Source: Oegoconia quadripuncta
Taxonomy: Eukaryota; Arthropoda; Insecta; Lepidoptera; Autostichidae
Length of the DNA: 64,000 nt
Assembly (NCBI GenBank): GCA_949316235.1
Contig: OX438755.1
Coordinates: forward strand, 20,483,151-20,547,150
Direction: 5' to 3'
The notes beneath the pieces are model-generated. The model did no database searches. It had not been told where the DNA came from and worked only from the letters and a program-made list of their open reading frames with translations. The position numbers and the translations under genes were made by a program. Every line of letters begins with the position of its first letter. Within the stretch, counting starts at the first letter, position 1. Below are positions 24,101 through 30,300 of this stretch, piece after piece.

Positions 24101-26837
24101 TTAGTTGTCATCATTTCAACTTCGAAGACTTTTCGTAAGGATCCGAGCGAACTCAGAGTTAGTGGAGTAGTGGAGACTAGTGGATACCCCTTGCCATCGA
24201 AGTTAAGGGTTGCGGGTTCGAATCCCGCAAGGGTAAATGTGATGAATATGAACATTCGCGCGCAATCCCGACTGCGTTGTAGGATCCTGCTTAGCAACAC
24301 ACGCCCATAAAATTTTGAGGTGTGAACTGGTAATCGAGAAAGCGATTGGAATCAAAGCAACTATCTTTTCTAGATACAATTGATTTTTTTGGTATTGTGT
24401 GGTAAAGATGGCCGCTTTTGATTCTAATGGACATTATTAGAGTGCGTGCGACGGATTTCCGGATTTTACTACTATTATAAAGACTGTTTTTAGTCAAAAC
24501 ACCTTTTTTATGCACAACGGGTTAGCACTTGACCTCTATCACACCTGATGTTAAGTGAAAATGAGGCCGGGGGTGGAAGCGTACTGACCTGGAAACCCCA
24601 TCTTATTTGCAAAACATGCGTTTGGCAAACCACACCTAGCGGGTTTCCAATCTTGATTCGTCCGCAGCTTCTTGACGCTGCCAAAAATTACAATGGCGGA
24701 CAAAGTTTTAATAAAAATTGTATACCCCTGGTTATTATTTTTAGTCGTTTCTACGTCACTTAGTTTGCTATATTTGTTGAGCTTAGATTGGCATACCCAT
24801 GCTTCAGATATGTCTGAGATCAAGTTTATAACAATATATTTTATTACTTCGTTTAAAATCCAACATTTCAATAAATAAACATCGTTGCGTATACACACAG
24901 TGCCATCTAGGTCCACAATAAGCAACTTGTATTATGGATACCAGATGGTTGATAAATTTCACAAATCCCTGTTTTATTTTTGTAAATAAATACGTCAAAA
25001 ATGAAAACATCCATAACTCGGAAACACATGTCCGTATTCATCATACAAACATATTCCCATAGCGGGATTCGAACCCGCGACCTTTTGGTAGAGCAGTCAG
25101 AATTTCTAACCAGTAGTGGTTGGTGTAGACCAAACAGGTTGTCAAATTCGAATCACACCTGATGGTCAATCAATTGAATTTCCAACAGCTTGCTCTGTTG
25201 CAGAAGGATTGCTAATAATTTAGCCGCAGCAAAACGAATATAAATAACAGAAACTTCTTACTGATAAGACAATTAGTTTGAAAAGATGATCACGTAACTG
25301 CTCATACTTTGTTTCAGGTATACCTATATACATTCTATGCGTGCTCTGCTACAAGCGTAAGAAGTCCCACTTACACCAAAATATGAAAACATTTGCGCAC
25401 CAAGACAAGAATGGAAAAGCACCTGTACAAATAACTATTGAATCACCTACCCCTCCCGATACTATGAGAGAAGTTAGTAATTACAGCGGAGACATGGCTG
25501 ACCAACACAAAGTTGAAAATGAAACACAAATGCAAGAAAAAGTCACAGGTCATGAAATGTTTAAATCAGATGATATAATTGTACAACAAGCGGTAATAGA
25601 GAACAACGAAGAGAAAGAAGCTAAAATAATTGATTTGCTCGATCAAGTATTACAGGCAGAAGAGGACAGTTATGAAGAAATAATAAGTTTAAAGGAGCAG
25701 AAAGAAGAAGATAATACAATTATACCAGTGAATGAGTCAATACCACATAGAAAGTCTTTTAGTGATTTATCTGACGCAGGGTCAGACGCATCGTTGGGTA
25801 ATCAAGTGTTATCTAAATATGATGTCATAGCACAAGTTCATAGAGAGGATTTACCGAAAGTTAATGAAGATGAAGAAAAAGTTGAAAGAGAAACAACTGA
25901 CAATGTTAGTGAAGCAGAAGTAGAAAACGATAATGATAACAATCTAGATCCTGAAAATATTAAAGAAATAAATGACGAAGCTGGCGAATACGAACAGGTA
26001 ACGGCATTTAATGACAGTGATACGAATTCACGAACAGACGAGTCAGGGTATTCTGATACATTAGACAGAAACGGTTTGAATGATTCTATAGAAGACGCGA
26101 GGGAGGATGCTCCGTATATTCCAGTACCACCTCCATTAGACGAAAGTTTTTTTAATAGTCCATATTATTTCAGAAAATCATACTCTATACCAAGAGCGCC
26201 GCCTAAACTGAAGCCTGTCGAGATCGAAGAAGAAATGAAGCCCAGGCAAAGTATTTTATCGAATAAATCAAACAACTCACAAGACGACAGCACAATTGTG
26301 TTCGGTAGCGATCGGCAAATGAGTTTCATGTCGAAATTAAATGTTATCTTCCAGAATAAAATTAGTTCCGAAGGAGAAGAACACAGAAGACGATCGAATT
26401 CTACCGGTGATATGGTGGACAATGCGACATTTGCTTTGAATAGAGAACGGCCAACTATATTTCAAGATCTAAATAAAGAAATACTATCACTTCAATCAAC
26501 GCCGAACTTGCGACCCCTTAAAGCTGTAGAAAAGAAAGAGGAACCAGGAAACGAAGAAGATGAAGAAGATTTAAGTATGAGTAGAGAAATATTAAAATCT
26601 AAATTGGAAAATATATTTGCCACTGGTGGTCCAAAACCTCCAACGAAAGCAAGTATAATGAAATCGAATCCACCAACTCCAGAAGAAGCCTATCAAACAG
26701 ACACTTCAAGCACGGAGAGCATATCAAAGTTACCGAAGATGTCGAAAAATGACACGCTGAAAAGACAGAAAGATAAATTTGGAGCAGTATTAAATTCGTT
26801 CCGGCTAAGTTTGAATAAGGACGATAATGTTGTGTGA
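5964..26837 (+). CDS. Cationic amino-acid transporter, SLC7A1-4 (CAT) family, with long acidic C-terminal tail; 5' end missing
   Basis: The predicted product is a multi-pass plasma-membrane transporter of basic amino acids in the APC superfamily. Thirteen exons join with agreeing phases: 5964-6115, 7753-7881, 8324-8479, 12023-12127, 12836-12993, 16020-16136, 17345-17442, 17925-18064, 18908-19010, 21251-21372, 22111-22253, 23991-24099 and 25318-26837. They give 1016 residues after a missing N-terminus. CAT hallmarks are visible: [18 protein letters not shown] near residue 10, [18 protein letters not shown] near 52, [17 protein letters not shown] ending at 233, and [17 protein letters not shown] near 310. 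About 14 hydrophobic segments end near residue 520. Human CATs are about 620-660 residues, so this protein is much longer because of a tail of about 490 residues. The exon at 5964 begins with the third base of an Arg codon, so at least one upstream coding exon is missing. Similarity to SLC7A4 was judged from remembered motifs; exact orthology is unresolved. Confidence 0.93.
6415..7044. mobile_element. Tc1/mariner-type MITE with ~115-bp inverted repeats
   Basis: The ends CAGGGTGTCCAGGAAATAAT and its complement are flanked by TA (6413-6414 and 7045-7046). The inverted repeats continue inward for about 115 bp, including 'ccatgacctccctaat' and 'aaatatcataggtttcgaga'. The internal sequence has no transposase ORF. 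It sits in the first traced intron next to a TA microsatellite. Confidence 0.88.
7045..7063. repeat. (TA)n microsatellite
   Basis: A short TA run directly abuts the MITE's right end and includes its TA target duplication. Confidence 0.85.
7420..7675 (-). mobile_element. LINE reverse-transcriptase C-terminal remnant
   Basis: The minus strand is a diverged copy of the segment at 56350-56628, which encodes a GRGRPRRNY-type LINE C-terminus. Here the frame is broken. It ends about 80 bp before the exon at 7753. Confidence 0.6.
7753..7881 (+). CDS. Transporter exon: CYAEFG motif and following TM segment
   Basis: The acceptor is atcgtttccag and the donor GTAAGT, phase 1 to 1. It encodes [18 protein letters not shown] then [17 protein letters not shown], both strongly conserved in CATs. 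Confidence 0.95.
7967..8280. mobile_element. Two SINE-A fragments in inverted orientation
   Basis: A minus-strand SINE-A body (7967-8190) loses its tRNA-like head and is followed directly by a plus-strand piece of the same body (about 8200-8280, 'gcattgttgtgttccggttg'). The pair could form a hairpin in pre-mRNA just 44 bp before the exon at 8324. Confidence 0.75.
8324..8479 (+). CDS. Transporter exon: extracellular loop and next TM segment
   Basis: The acceptor is attcgttccag and the donor GTGAGT, phase 1 to 1. It encodes [19 protein letters not shown], equivalent to the SVARAWS region of vertebrate CATs, then a hydrophobic stretch [13 protein letters not shown]. Confidence 0.95.
8598..8760. 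mobile_element. Foldback (MITE-like) element
   Basis: Imperfect inverted arms around 'gctcaagcgtagatctgcgc' (about 8620-8650) and 'caagcggagatctctgcttg' (about 8713-8735) extend outward to 'cagaat/attctg' ends. No target duplication could be fixed. Confidence 0.45.
8933..9425 (-). mobile_element. CR1/Jockey-like LINE, 5'-truncated, with end of RT ORF
   Basis: Reading the minus strand from 9425 gives a decayed RT C-terminus ([39 protein letters not shown]), then a 3' UTR ending near 8933 in AATCAAAA-type sequence. Related copies lie at 12250-12725, 39352-39985 and 47855-48115. Confidence 0.75.
9426..9790. mobile_element. Further LINE 3'-UTR pieces, rearranged
   Basis: The plus-strand piece at about 9640-9790 carries 'ttcttctctggggagtctag' and 'gaatgagcgataattgtatg', the same tail type as 1061-1215. 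The piece at 9426-9640 is unclear but flanked on both sides by LINE sequence. Confidence 0.5.
9861..10030 (+). mobile_element. CAGGGTG-ended MITE fragment
   Basis: It begins TA/CAGGGTGTATTTGAATTCG and shares 'tcgtgtaattcc' and 'ctggtgastccac' with the element starting at 14003. No matching right end was found, so the copy is truncated. Confidence 0.5.
10290..10535 (+). mobile_element. LINE 3' end with poly(A) tail
   Basis: The plus frame reads [19 protein letters not shown] then [14 protein letters not shown] before a stop, the common RT C-terminal WNxLPxxVF..FK.R.N.HL pattern with the Trp codon mutated to TAG. It ends in a run of about 17 A at 10528-10544. Confidence 0.75.
10545..11490. other. 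Intronic AT-rich sequence with nothing recognised
   Basis: This lies inside the 3.5-kb intron between exons at 8324 and 12023. No coding pattern, TIR or known repeat match was seen apart from short homopolymer runs. Confidence 0.5.
11494..11746 (-). mobile_element. SINE-C, near full length
   Basis: A tRNA-like SINE on the minus strand. The + strand shows 'cacagcgccatctagttcca' at the tail side, then the B-box complement 'cgggattcgaacccgcaacc' and the A-box complement 'ctaaccactacaccaaac'. Other copies are at 13075, 24886, 40195, 49866 and 53680. Confidence 0.85.
12023..12127 (+). CDS. Transporter exon: TM segment with RESSWVNN loop
   Basis: The acceptor is gtttgtttgttgtag and the donor GTAGAT, phase 1 to 1. 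It encodes [20 protein letters not shown] and a hydrophobic end [12 protein letters not shown]. It corresponds to the CGARVSSWLN region of SLC7A4. Confidence 0.94.
12250..12725 (-). mobile_element. CR1/Jockey-like LINE 3' part with open RT C-terminus
   Basis: The minus frame at 12504-12713 is open for 69 codons ([46 protein letters not shown]), a typical CR1-like RT terminus. The 3' UTR continues to about 12250. It ends about 110 bp before the exon at 12836. Confidence 0.8.
12836..12993 (+). CDS. Transporter exon: substrate-region GEE motif
   Basis: A strong polypyrimidine tract and tttgcag acceptor precede it; the donor is GTGAGG. Phase 1 to 0. It encodes [20 protein letters not shown] and [17 protein letters not shown]; the equivalent ATTGEE segment is among the most conserved in CATs. 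Confidence 0.96.
13075..13330 (+). mobile_element. SINE-C, full length
   Basis: The tRNA-like head has A box 'tttggtgtagtggttag' and B box 'gagttcgaatcccgc', then the shared body 'gtgtgatgaatacggacatg' and tail 'ctgtggaactagagggcgat'. The head is not a functional tRNA: the acceptor stem cannot be completed. Confidence 0.88.
13335..13815. other. Intronic AT-rich sequence with nothing recognised
   Basis: Strongly AT-rich with short open frames lacking splice context. Confidence 0.5.
13820..13955 (+). mobile_element. CR1-like LINE 3' tail
   Basis: The block 'cttgctggaagaaatctctt' then 'gagataagcttgcacctttg' and an AATAAA-rich tail recurs at 35229, 36205, 40330 and 48890. Only about 135 bp of the 3' end remain. 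Confidence 0.75.
14003..14225 (+). mobile_element. CAGGGTG-ended MITE, left part
   Basis: It begins after TA with CAGGGTGAAGTTTAATTCG. An inverted counterpart of its interior ('gtggagtcaccggttgaaat', 'ttggacttccatactta') lies at about 15560-15645, so the original element may have been split by the insertions between. Confidence 0.55.
14480..14718 (+). mobile_element. Non-autonomous Helitron
   Basis: It starts TCTAAATATA after an A and ends CTAG before a T, with a short CGCG...CGCG hairpin about 12 bp before the end. This is the Helitron pattern (5' TC, 3' hairpin then CTRR, A/T target, no duplication). A second copy in opposite orientation is at 58777-59011. Confidence 0.85.
14750..14995 (-). 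mobile_element. SINE-D, near full length
   Basis: A tRNA-like SINE on the minus strand, with 'ggacacttacaccaatcatc' at one side and the head complement 'ctatccactacaccaatcgg' at the other. The body 'aacatacataaatatttatg' matches copies at 31716 and 42765. Confidence 0.85.
14996..15559. other. Intronic sequence with nothing recognised
   Basis: AT-rich intron with no coding pattern or repeat match that I can support. Confidence 0.45.
15560..15645 (-). mobile_element. Inverted counterpart of the MITE at 14003
   Basis: The stretch 'ggagtggagtcaccggttga' to 'tttactttgtaatcgaa' is the approximate reverse complement of 14035-14165. Confidence 0.5.
15755..15920 (-). mobile_element. LINE RT C-terminus, open frame
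   Basis: The minus strand encodes [20 protein letters not shown] then [19 protein letters not shown] and a stop. The RLWNSLP..VR pattern is the C-terminal signature of many Jockey/CR1-like polymerases. No upstream RT domain remains. Confidence 0.75.
16020..16136 (+). CDS. Transporter exon: EPRRTIP motif and TM segment
   Basis: The acceptor is gatgtccaaag and the donor GTAAGT, phase 0 to 0. It encodes [19 protein letters not shown] and [14 protein letters not shown], matching the NPQRSIP segment that follows GEE in CATs. Confidence 0.95.
16245..16335 (+). mobile_element. LINE-E 3' tail
   Basis: The block 'cacatcgtcacttcccatca' then 'gtgagattatggtcaaatgc' recurs at 53950 and 57215 after RT C-terminal sequence. 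Only the UTR remains here. Confidence 0.6.
16470..16796 (-). mobile_element. SINE-A, near full length
   Basis: Full body with the B-box complement 'ggggatcgaacccgcg' near 16725 and the head complement 'gagccatggaagcgg' at the end. Confidence 0.85.
16850..17117. other. Intronic sequence with nothing recognised
   Basis: Both strands are open for 70-99 codons here, but without splice sites or family motifs, so neither is called. Confidence 0.4.
17118..17258 (+). mobile_element. SINE-A remnant, internally deleted
   Basis: Head-derived 'ccgattcgtaaactctatgt', body-derived 'ggctagcaggcagacattta' and tail-derived 'cacttaacatcaggtgtga' are joined in a rearranged order, consistent with deletions or recombination between copies. 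Confidence 0.6.
17345..17442 (+). CDS. Transporter exon with weak donor site
   Basis: The acceptor is attttccttttcag, the donor GTCGGT, phase 0 to 2. It encodes [19 protein letters not shown] then [13 protein letters not shown]. The donor departs from GTAAGT, and LINE sequence starts within about 10 bp of it. Confidence 0.92.
17450..17632 (+). mobile_element. CR1-like LINE 3' UTR
   Basis: The stretch 'gatcctgtgggtttcttgcg' to 'gcttgaagtttgaagt' is the plus-strand version of the tail seen on the minus strand at 12250-12440. It lies just after the donor at 17443. Confidence 0.7.
17690..17800. repeat. Interspersed repeat, cgatcacaatagatc family
   Basis: The motifs 'gcgatcacaatagatcgtga' and 'cgacgacttgcaac' recur at 45068-45160. 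Class unknown. Confidence 0.45.
17925..18064 (+). CDS. Transporter exon: [16 protein letters not shown] motif
   Basis: The acceptor is aaccatttccag and the donor GTGAGT, phase 2 to 1. It encodes [20 protein letters not shown] followed by [14 protein letters not shown]. This region is nearly invariant across CATs. Confidence 0.96.
18541..18730 (-). mobile_element. SINE-C, degenerate
   Basis: The tail complement 'acacagcgccatctagttcg' and a decayed head ('agtacaccaaacagatc') are recognisable; the B box is lost. Confidence 0.65.
18908..19010 (+). CDS. Transporter exon: [14 protein letters not shown] segment
   Basis: The acceptor is ttcgattccag and the donor GTGGGT, phase 1 to 2. It encodes [19 protein letters not shown] and [15 protein letters not shown], matching the SIGTLLAYSLV segment of CATs. 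Confidence 0.95.
19500..19630. other. GC-rich, CpG-rich island in an intron
   Basis: A block of about 120 bp around 'tcgcggcggcgccggggcaa' is far more GC-rich than its surroundings and includes a CCAAT motif ('aaccaatcacagcgcg' near 19545). It might be an internal promoter or a foreign fragment. No spliced first exon could be assigned. Confidence 0.35.
19670..21027 (+). mobile_element. Pogo-like DNA transposon, internally deleted and broken
   Basis: Inverted ends GGGGAGAGTGGGGGAACTGA and TTCCCCCACTTTCCCC (complement at the right) are flanked by TA at 19668-19669 and 21028-21029. Remnants of one protein are in order. The N-terminal helix-turn-helix ([20 protein letters not shown], about 20185) resembles pogo/Tigger/Jerky DNA-binding domains. 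A cysteine-rich end ([12 protein letters not shown], then [14 protein letters not shown] and [11 protein letters not shown], frame-shifted) resembles the PHD-like finger at the end of some pogo transposases. The DDE domain is deleted, so the copy cannot be autonomous. It lies in the intron between exons 18908 and 21251. Confidence 0.85.
21251..21372 (+). CDS. Transporter exon: cytoplasmic loop RYRSDD
   Basis: The acceptor is ttgttttccag and the donor GTAAGT, phase 2 to 1. It encodes [20 protein letters not shown] and a return to hydrophobic sequence ([13 protein letters not shown]). RYQPD-type sequence follows this TM segment in other CATs. Confidence 0.94.
21540..21930. other. Intronic sequence with a small LINE-tail trace
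   Basis: Only 'ttgcgcaagaaacccacaga' near 21705 matches a known tail, the one at 12405. The rest is unrecognised. Confidence 0.4.
22111..22253 (+). CDS. Transporter exon: two hydrophobic segments
   Basis: The acceptor is ctgtgtatcag and the donor GTAACG, phase 1 to 0. It encodes [18 protein letters not shown] then [18 protein letters not shown] and ends QTGEQLTFK. Confidence 0.93.
22270..23250 (+). mobile_element. CR1/Jockey-like LINE RT fragment, interrupted by a MITE
   Basis: Part one (to 22731) contains the RT motif [18 protein letters not shown] near 22340; part two (from 23066) continues with [18 protein letters not shown]. Many stops and frame breaks mark an old copy. It begins within about 20 bp of the exon donor at 22254. 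Confidence 0.8.
22732..23065. mobile_element. PIF/Harbinger-type MITE, TSD TAA
   Basis: Ends GGCCCGTA and TACGGGCC are flanked by TAA at 22729-22731 and 23066-23068. The 334-bp interior carries several 'ctcaag' subterminal motifs. It has no ORF. Confidence 0.85.
23745..23865 (+). mobile_element. CR1-like LINE 3' tail
   Basis: The stretch 'aaaagagcaaccctcgagta' to 'cctacgaataaagcattt' matches the tails at 37850-38028 and 39352-39500. Confidence 0.7.
23991..24099 (+). CDS. Transporter exon: [15 protein letters not shown] motif
   Basis: The acceptor is ttcaatttccag and the donor GTTAGT, phase 0 to 1. It encodes [19 protein letters not shown] and [11 protein letters not shown], matching the PLVPLIP..S...N segment near the end of the CAT core. 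Confidence 0.95.
24155..24255 (+). mobile_element. SINE-D head fragment
   Basis: 'tagtggagactagtggatac' and the B box 'gcgggttcgaatcccgca' followed by 'agggtaaatgtgatgaatat' match the head of the copy at 42765. Confidence 0.65.
24506..24612 (-). mobile_element. SINE-A 3' fragment
   Basis: Only the tail side ('tttatgcacaacgggttagc' to 'ggaaaccccatcttatttg') is present. Confidence 0.75.
24886..25147 (-). mobile_element. SINE-C, near full length
   Basis: Runs from 'cacacagtgccatctaggtc' to the B-box complement 'gcgggattcgaacccgcga' and a disturbed A box ('aaccagtagtggttggtgta'). It ends about 170 bp before the last transporter exon. Confidence 0.8.
25318..26837 (+). CDS. Transporter last exon: final TM and ~490-residue acidic tail
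   Basis: The acceptor is ttgtttcag; the frame stays open to TGA at 26835-26837. The exon starts with [19 protein letters not shown] (end of last TM, then a basic stop-transfer) and continues with a hydrophilic tail rich in Glu, Asp, Ser, Asn and Lys. Notable pieces are [20 protein letters not shown] (possible acidic dileucine), [13 protein letters not shown] (phosphosite-like), [14 protein letters not shown] (proline-rich), and two similar [16 protein letters not shown] motifs. The 3' end is Lys/Arg-rich. The uninterrupted frame through 1.5 kb and lower GC than the core exons fit a fast-evolving, disordered region. Its function is unknown. Confidence 0.92.
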
Positions 26838-27173
26838 CACAACAAAATGTTTGAAAGGATGGTGCTGTGAAATGGTTTATAACTATTGTGAATAACTAAA
26901 CCCGGGTGTAAAACCTAGTCGTGTAATATTAAGTGCCTTATTTATGACGAATGAATGCGTTGATATTGTACAGTGGATAAATCTAGGAATTTTAGATATT
27001 AAGTTTTAGAAGAAAACACAATTTTCCGAAAGACTGAAGCGCGTCGAAAAATTTTATTGCGGAGCAGTGTTTTTGATAATCTTATTGATGATATAATTAC
27101 TGTTATTAAAATATGTATAATAGAAAAGCTGTCTTTGAATCAATATTGTAAAATAAAAAACTGTGGTAATAAA
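26838..27173 (+). promoter_or_regulatory. Transporter 3' UTR with two AATAAA signals
   Basis: AATAAA occurs at 27152-27157 and 27168-27173, about 315-335 bp after the stop. No repeat was recognised in this UTR, unlike the introns. Confidence 0.7.
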
Positions 27174-27181
27174 AATTAAAT

Positions 27182-27187
27182 TTTATT
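27182..27187 (-). promoter_or_regulatory. Poly(A) signal of the convergent minus-strand gene
   Basis: TTTATT on the plus strand reads AATAAA on the minus strand, about 50 bp after the minus-strand stop at 27236. It lies 9 bp from the transporter's second signal. Confidence 0.6.
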
Positions 27188-27235
27188 ACAAATAACAATG
27201 ATAATAACAAATGTAAAGGACATGCAGGTCGAAAT

Positions 27236-27335
27236 TTATCGCGTTTCACATCTATAAAGCTCTTGTATGATATCTCTCAGCTCCATCTCTTTAACACATC
27301 CAAGTAGCAGCTCATCGATGATTTCCTCAGATACA
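27236..27335 (-). CDS. Minus-strand gene, last exon
   Basis: The acceptor on the minus strand is gattttctttcag. One base completes a Ser codon, then 32 codons and TAA. It encodes [20 protein letters not shown] and ends RCETR. Confidence 0.8.
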
Positions 27336-30300
27336 CTGAAAGAAAATCAAAAATATTCGTCAACAAAGCACTGCAGTTGGAAATACAAAATTTAGCTTAT
27401 AATAAGCACTCACTATGCAAGTCAATTAGCGAAGTTAAGTCCAAATTTTGCGAAATGAATAAAGCGATCCTAACACGTGCGATTCTAACACACATGTACG
27501 TATACATTAAGAAATTAGTAGAGAACATTTTCGAAATAGGGTACTGAAACTAAATCAGAGCGAATAAGTTTTCCGTAGTAACAGAAAAAATGCAATATAT
27601 GCTTTTAAATTCTATATTGATAAACCAGGACAATCCCTTTGGAGACTCCGCCCTCACTAACACCTTCGTCTGGAGCAACCAAACTTTTGATATTTGGAAT
27701 CGTTCCGGTCTATCGCCCACGTTCGGTCACTATTGCAACTCGTGTCACAGGCCACACAACCGTCCAATCACCCACATGAGTATCACTAGTGGCATTTTAG
27801 TACGAGTATGCTCGGGCTTCGCAAGGAACCTTTAACAGTCGGTCCCGGTTGTTGTTAATTGAAGGCAGTCGAGCCTTGTCGATGGTCTACAGGACTTGAA
27901 AACATCTACTCTTAGAAGGCCCCTACTTCAAAACAATTCCACCAACCGCACTAGACTCCCATGGTGAATTATCCTCCCCGAGTGAAAGGCTGTGCCCCCG
28001 CAGTGAGGATATATACAACAGCACAACTAGCGCGACTCGAGTAAGAGACTGGGGCACGACATAGAGCTTATGTAATGAAAGAATTACGCATTTATATTGC
28101 CGTCGAAATAGCCAAGTGACCTCAGACCAATTATATGAAAATTATTCACAATCTATCATGTTGCTCTATGAAACTGACAATATTTGAGACAAGAAAAACT
28201 TTATCGAGTCGCTAAGAGTATTTCACCTTAAGTTATGCTGGCACTGCAGGAGCTGATATTGCGACTCGACAAAATTTCTTGTGACTCAAATATAATCACT
28301 TGTCGAATTAGCGTCATATGATTGATCCGAGATCACATTCTTATCTTAACAACGGGCGCGTATGAAATACATTCGTTCTTTCACTCCCGTAAGCTCTCAC
28401 TCGACCGCTGTAGTAAACCTACCTCCCAATAATCTCCCAGGGCTTCCCAACCGCGCTGTTCGCATACATCGAGCTAGTCAGCATATGCTGTATGAACTTG
28501 GTGCGGTACTGAAACACGCTCTGTGAGGTCTTCTCAGATATGTTGAAGGTGAGACGGAATCTCTCCGCGTCCTTGATCTTCGGCTTCTGATAAAGTGACT
28601 TCGGGACCTTCTTCTGGATTGTTTCCTCCAATATCTGTGAATTTGATAGTATTTTAGTGACAATCGGTTGCATTATTTTCACAGAAGTGGTTGCAGTACT
28701 GACGTCGTCTTTCTTGTACTCTCATAATTTCTTTCTTTACCTTAAATGTCCGCCAGTACTCGAGGTCCAAACAACGAGATGCGTTTTTCAGTAAGTGGTA
28801 CTGGCAGAATAACCAACCATGTATGGACCACTATCATTGCTGCAGCATATGCTGAGTCAGAGCCCTTTCAGTACACAGTGGGTACAGCCCATCGCTGGGA
28901 AAATTTTGTATGGTGTGCCTCAGTATATTAAGCTTTCATTTATTTATTTATTCTGTTTGTTGTTTACATAGGATTTATGGTTGTTGTTCTTCTATTTTGG
29001 TTGTATGTACTGTGCAGTGAATAAGTGTTTTTATATATCTATCTATCTATCTATCTATCAACATAATGAGATAGGACCACGCGTAATGTTTGAGGTTGTG
29101 TAGATAAAAGAAAACCTTATTTGTTTGCTTCAATGTCTGTCTGTCTATGTAAACCATCCGCCTGAACTTTAGCAGAGTTGTAGAACTTGCTTACAGAAGT
29201 ATGAAATATATTTGCTACTTGCTATTCCCCCGCGGGTTCAAATTAACTATGCCAAAACACTATTTCACTTACCTAATATGCCCGATTTTTTTCCTTACGG
29301 TAAAAAAACTCATCCGGTATATGTATGTACGTTCGTTCCTTTGGCGTATTCTATAGCCCAAACGGCTTGACCGATTTCGAACTGCATGGTGTCGTTAGAT
29401 TCGTTTTGATACCTGGCCCCTATTTCACCAAGTTGACAGGTGCGACAATTGTCAAAAAAATATAACCGCACCGATTTCATTTATTAAGTATTCGACACTG
29501 GTTTTACTAATTCGAAATATTTGTTTAAACGCTAATTCAGTAATGTCAAAGGAGAAATTTATTCGTTCTCTATATATTCTCCTATATGCGAACTCATCTA
29601 AATCACTATCACTGTCACTACTGCTGCTTTCACGGAGAGCCATTTTGTAATTAACAACGAAAACACTACAATTGTCACGCTAGCCTGACACAGCCTCGAT
29701 CTCATGTCAACATTTACCGACAAATCTACAAATATGTCGAGTTCAAAAAATGATTCTTGTTTCACAACATAATTGTCATTTCATTGAGATAAGGACAATT
29801 GTCACAAAATGCCTGTCATGTTTATAAGCTTTTCTATACGAAATAATTTACAAAATTGTCATTTGTCACCTGTCCGTTGACAATTGTCAGCGACATATTA
29901 TGTCGGCGACATATTATTCAACTTGGTGAAATAGGGGCCTGGAGTGGCATACGATACATTTTATGGTAAAAAATCCAACATGGCGTTCGCAAAATTCTAA
30001 TATACTGGCGAGTTTTCTGGTTTTTAAATAGTTTAATATTGAACCATTGCGTACCTACATTCTAGCAAATTACTTCCATGCACAGCATGGTTTAAAAGTG
30101 CACATTCAGTTCAAAATATATAAAATTAAATGCCTTTGAATACACTAGACTAAGTTCCTTATTTAAACAATAAAGCGTAGTTGATTTTATTGATTGAATT
30201 TCTAATGGTAATTGTTTTCAATTCTTGTGCAAGATATTTGTAAAAGTGTTCAATAAACTGTTAATCATTTGAGCTGAGACTGGATATGCACGTATGAACC

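Noticed and set aside
27590..27835. Plus-strand 81-codon frame
   Set aside because: It lies in the intron between two exons of the minus-strand gene and overlaps a dispersed repeat; no motif.
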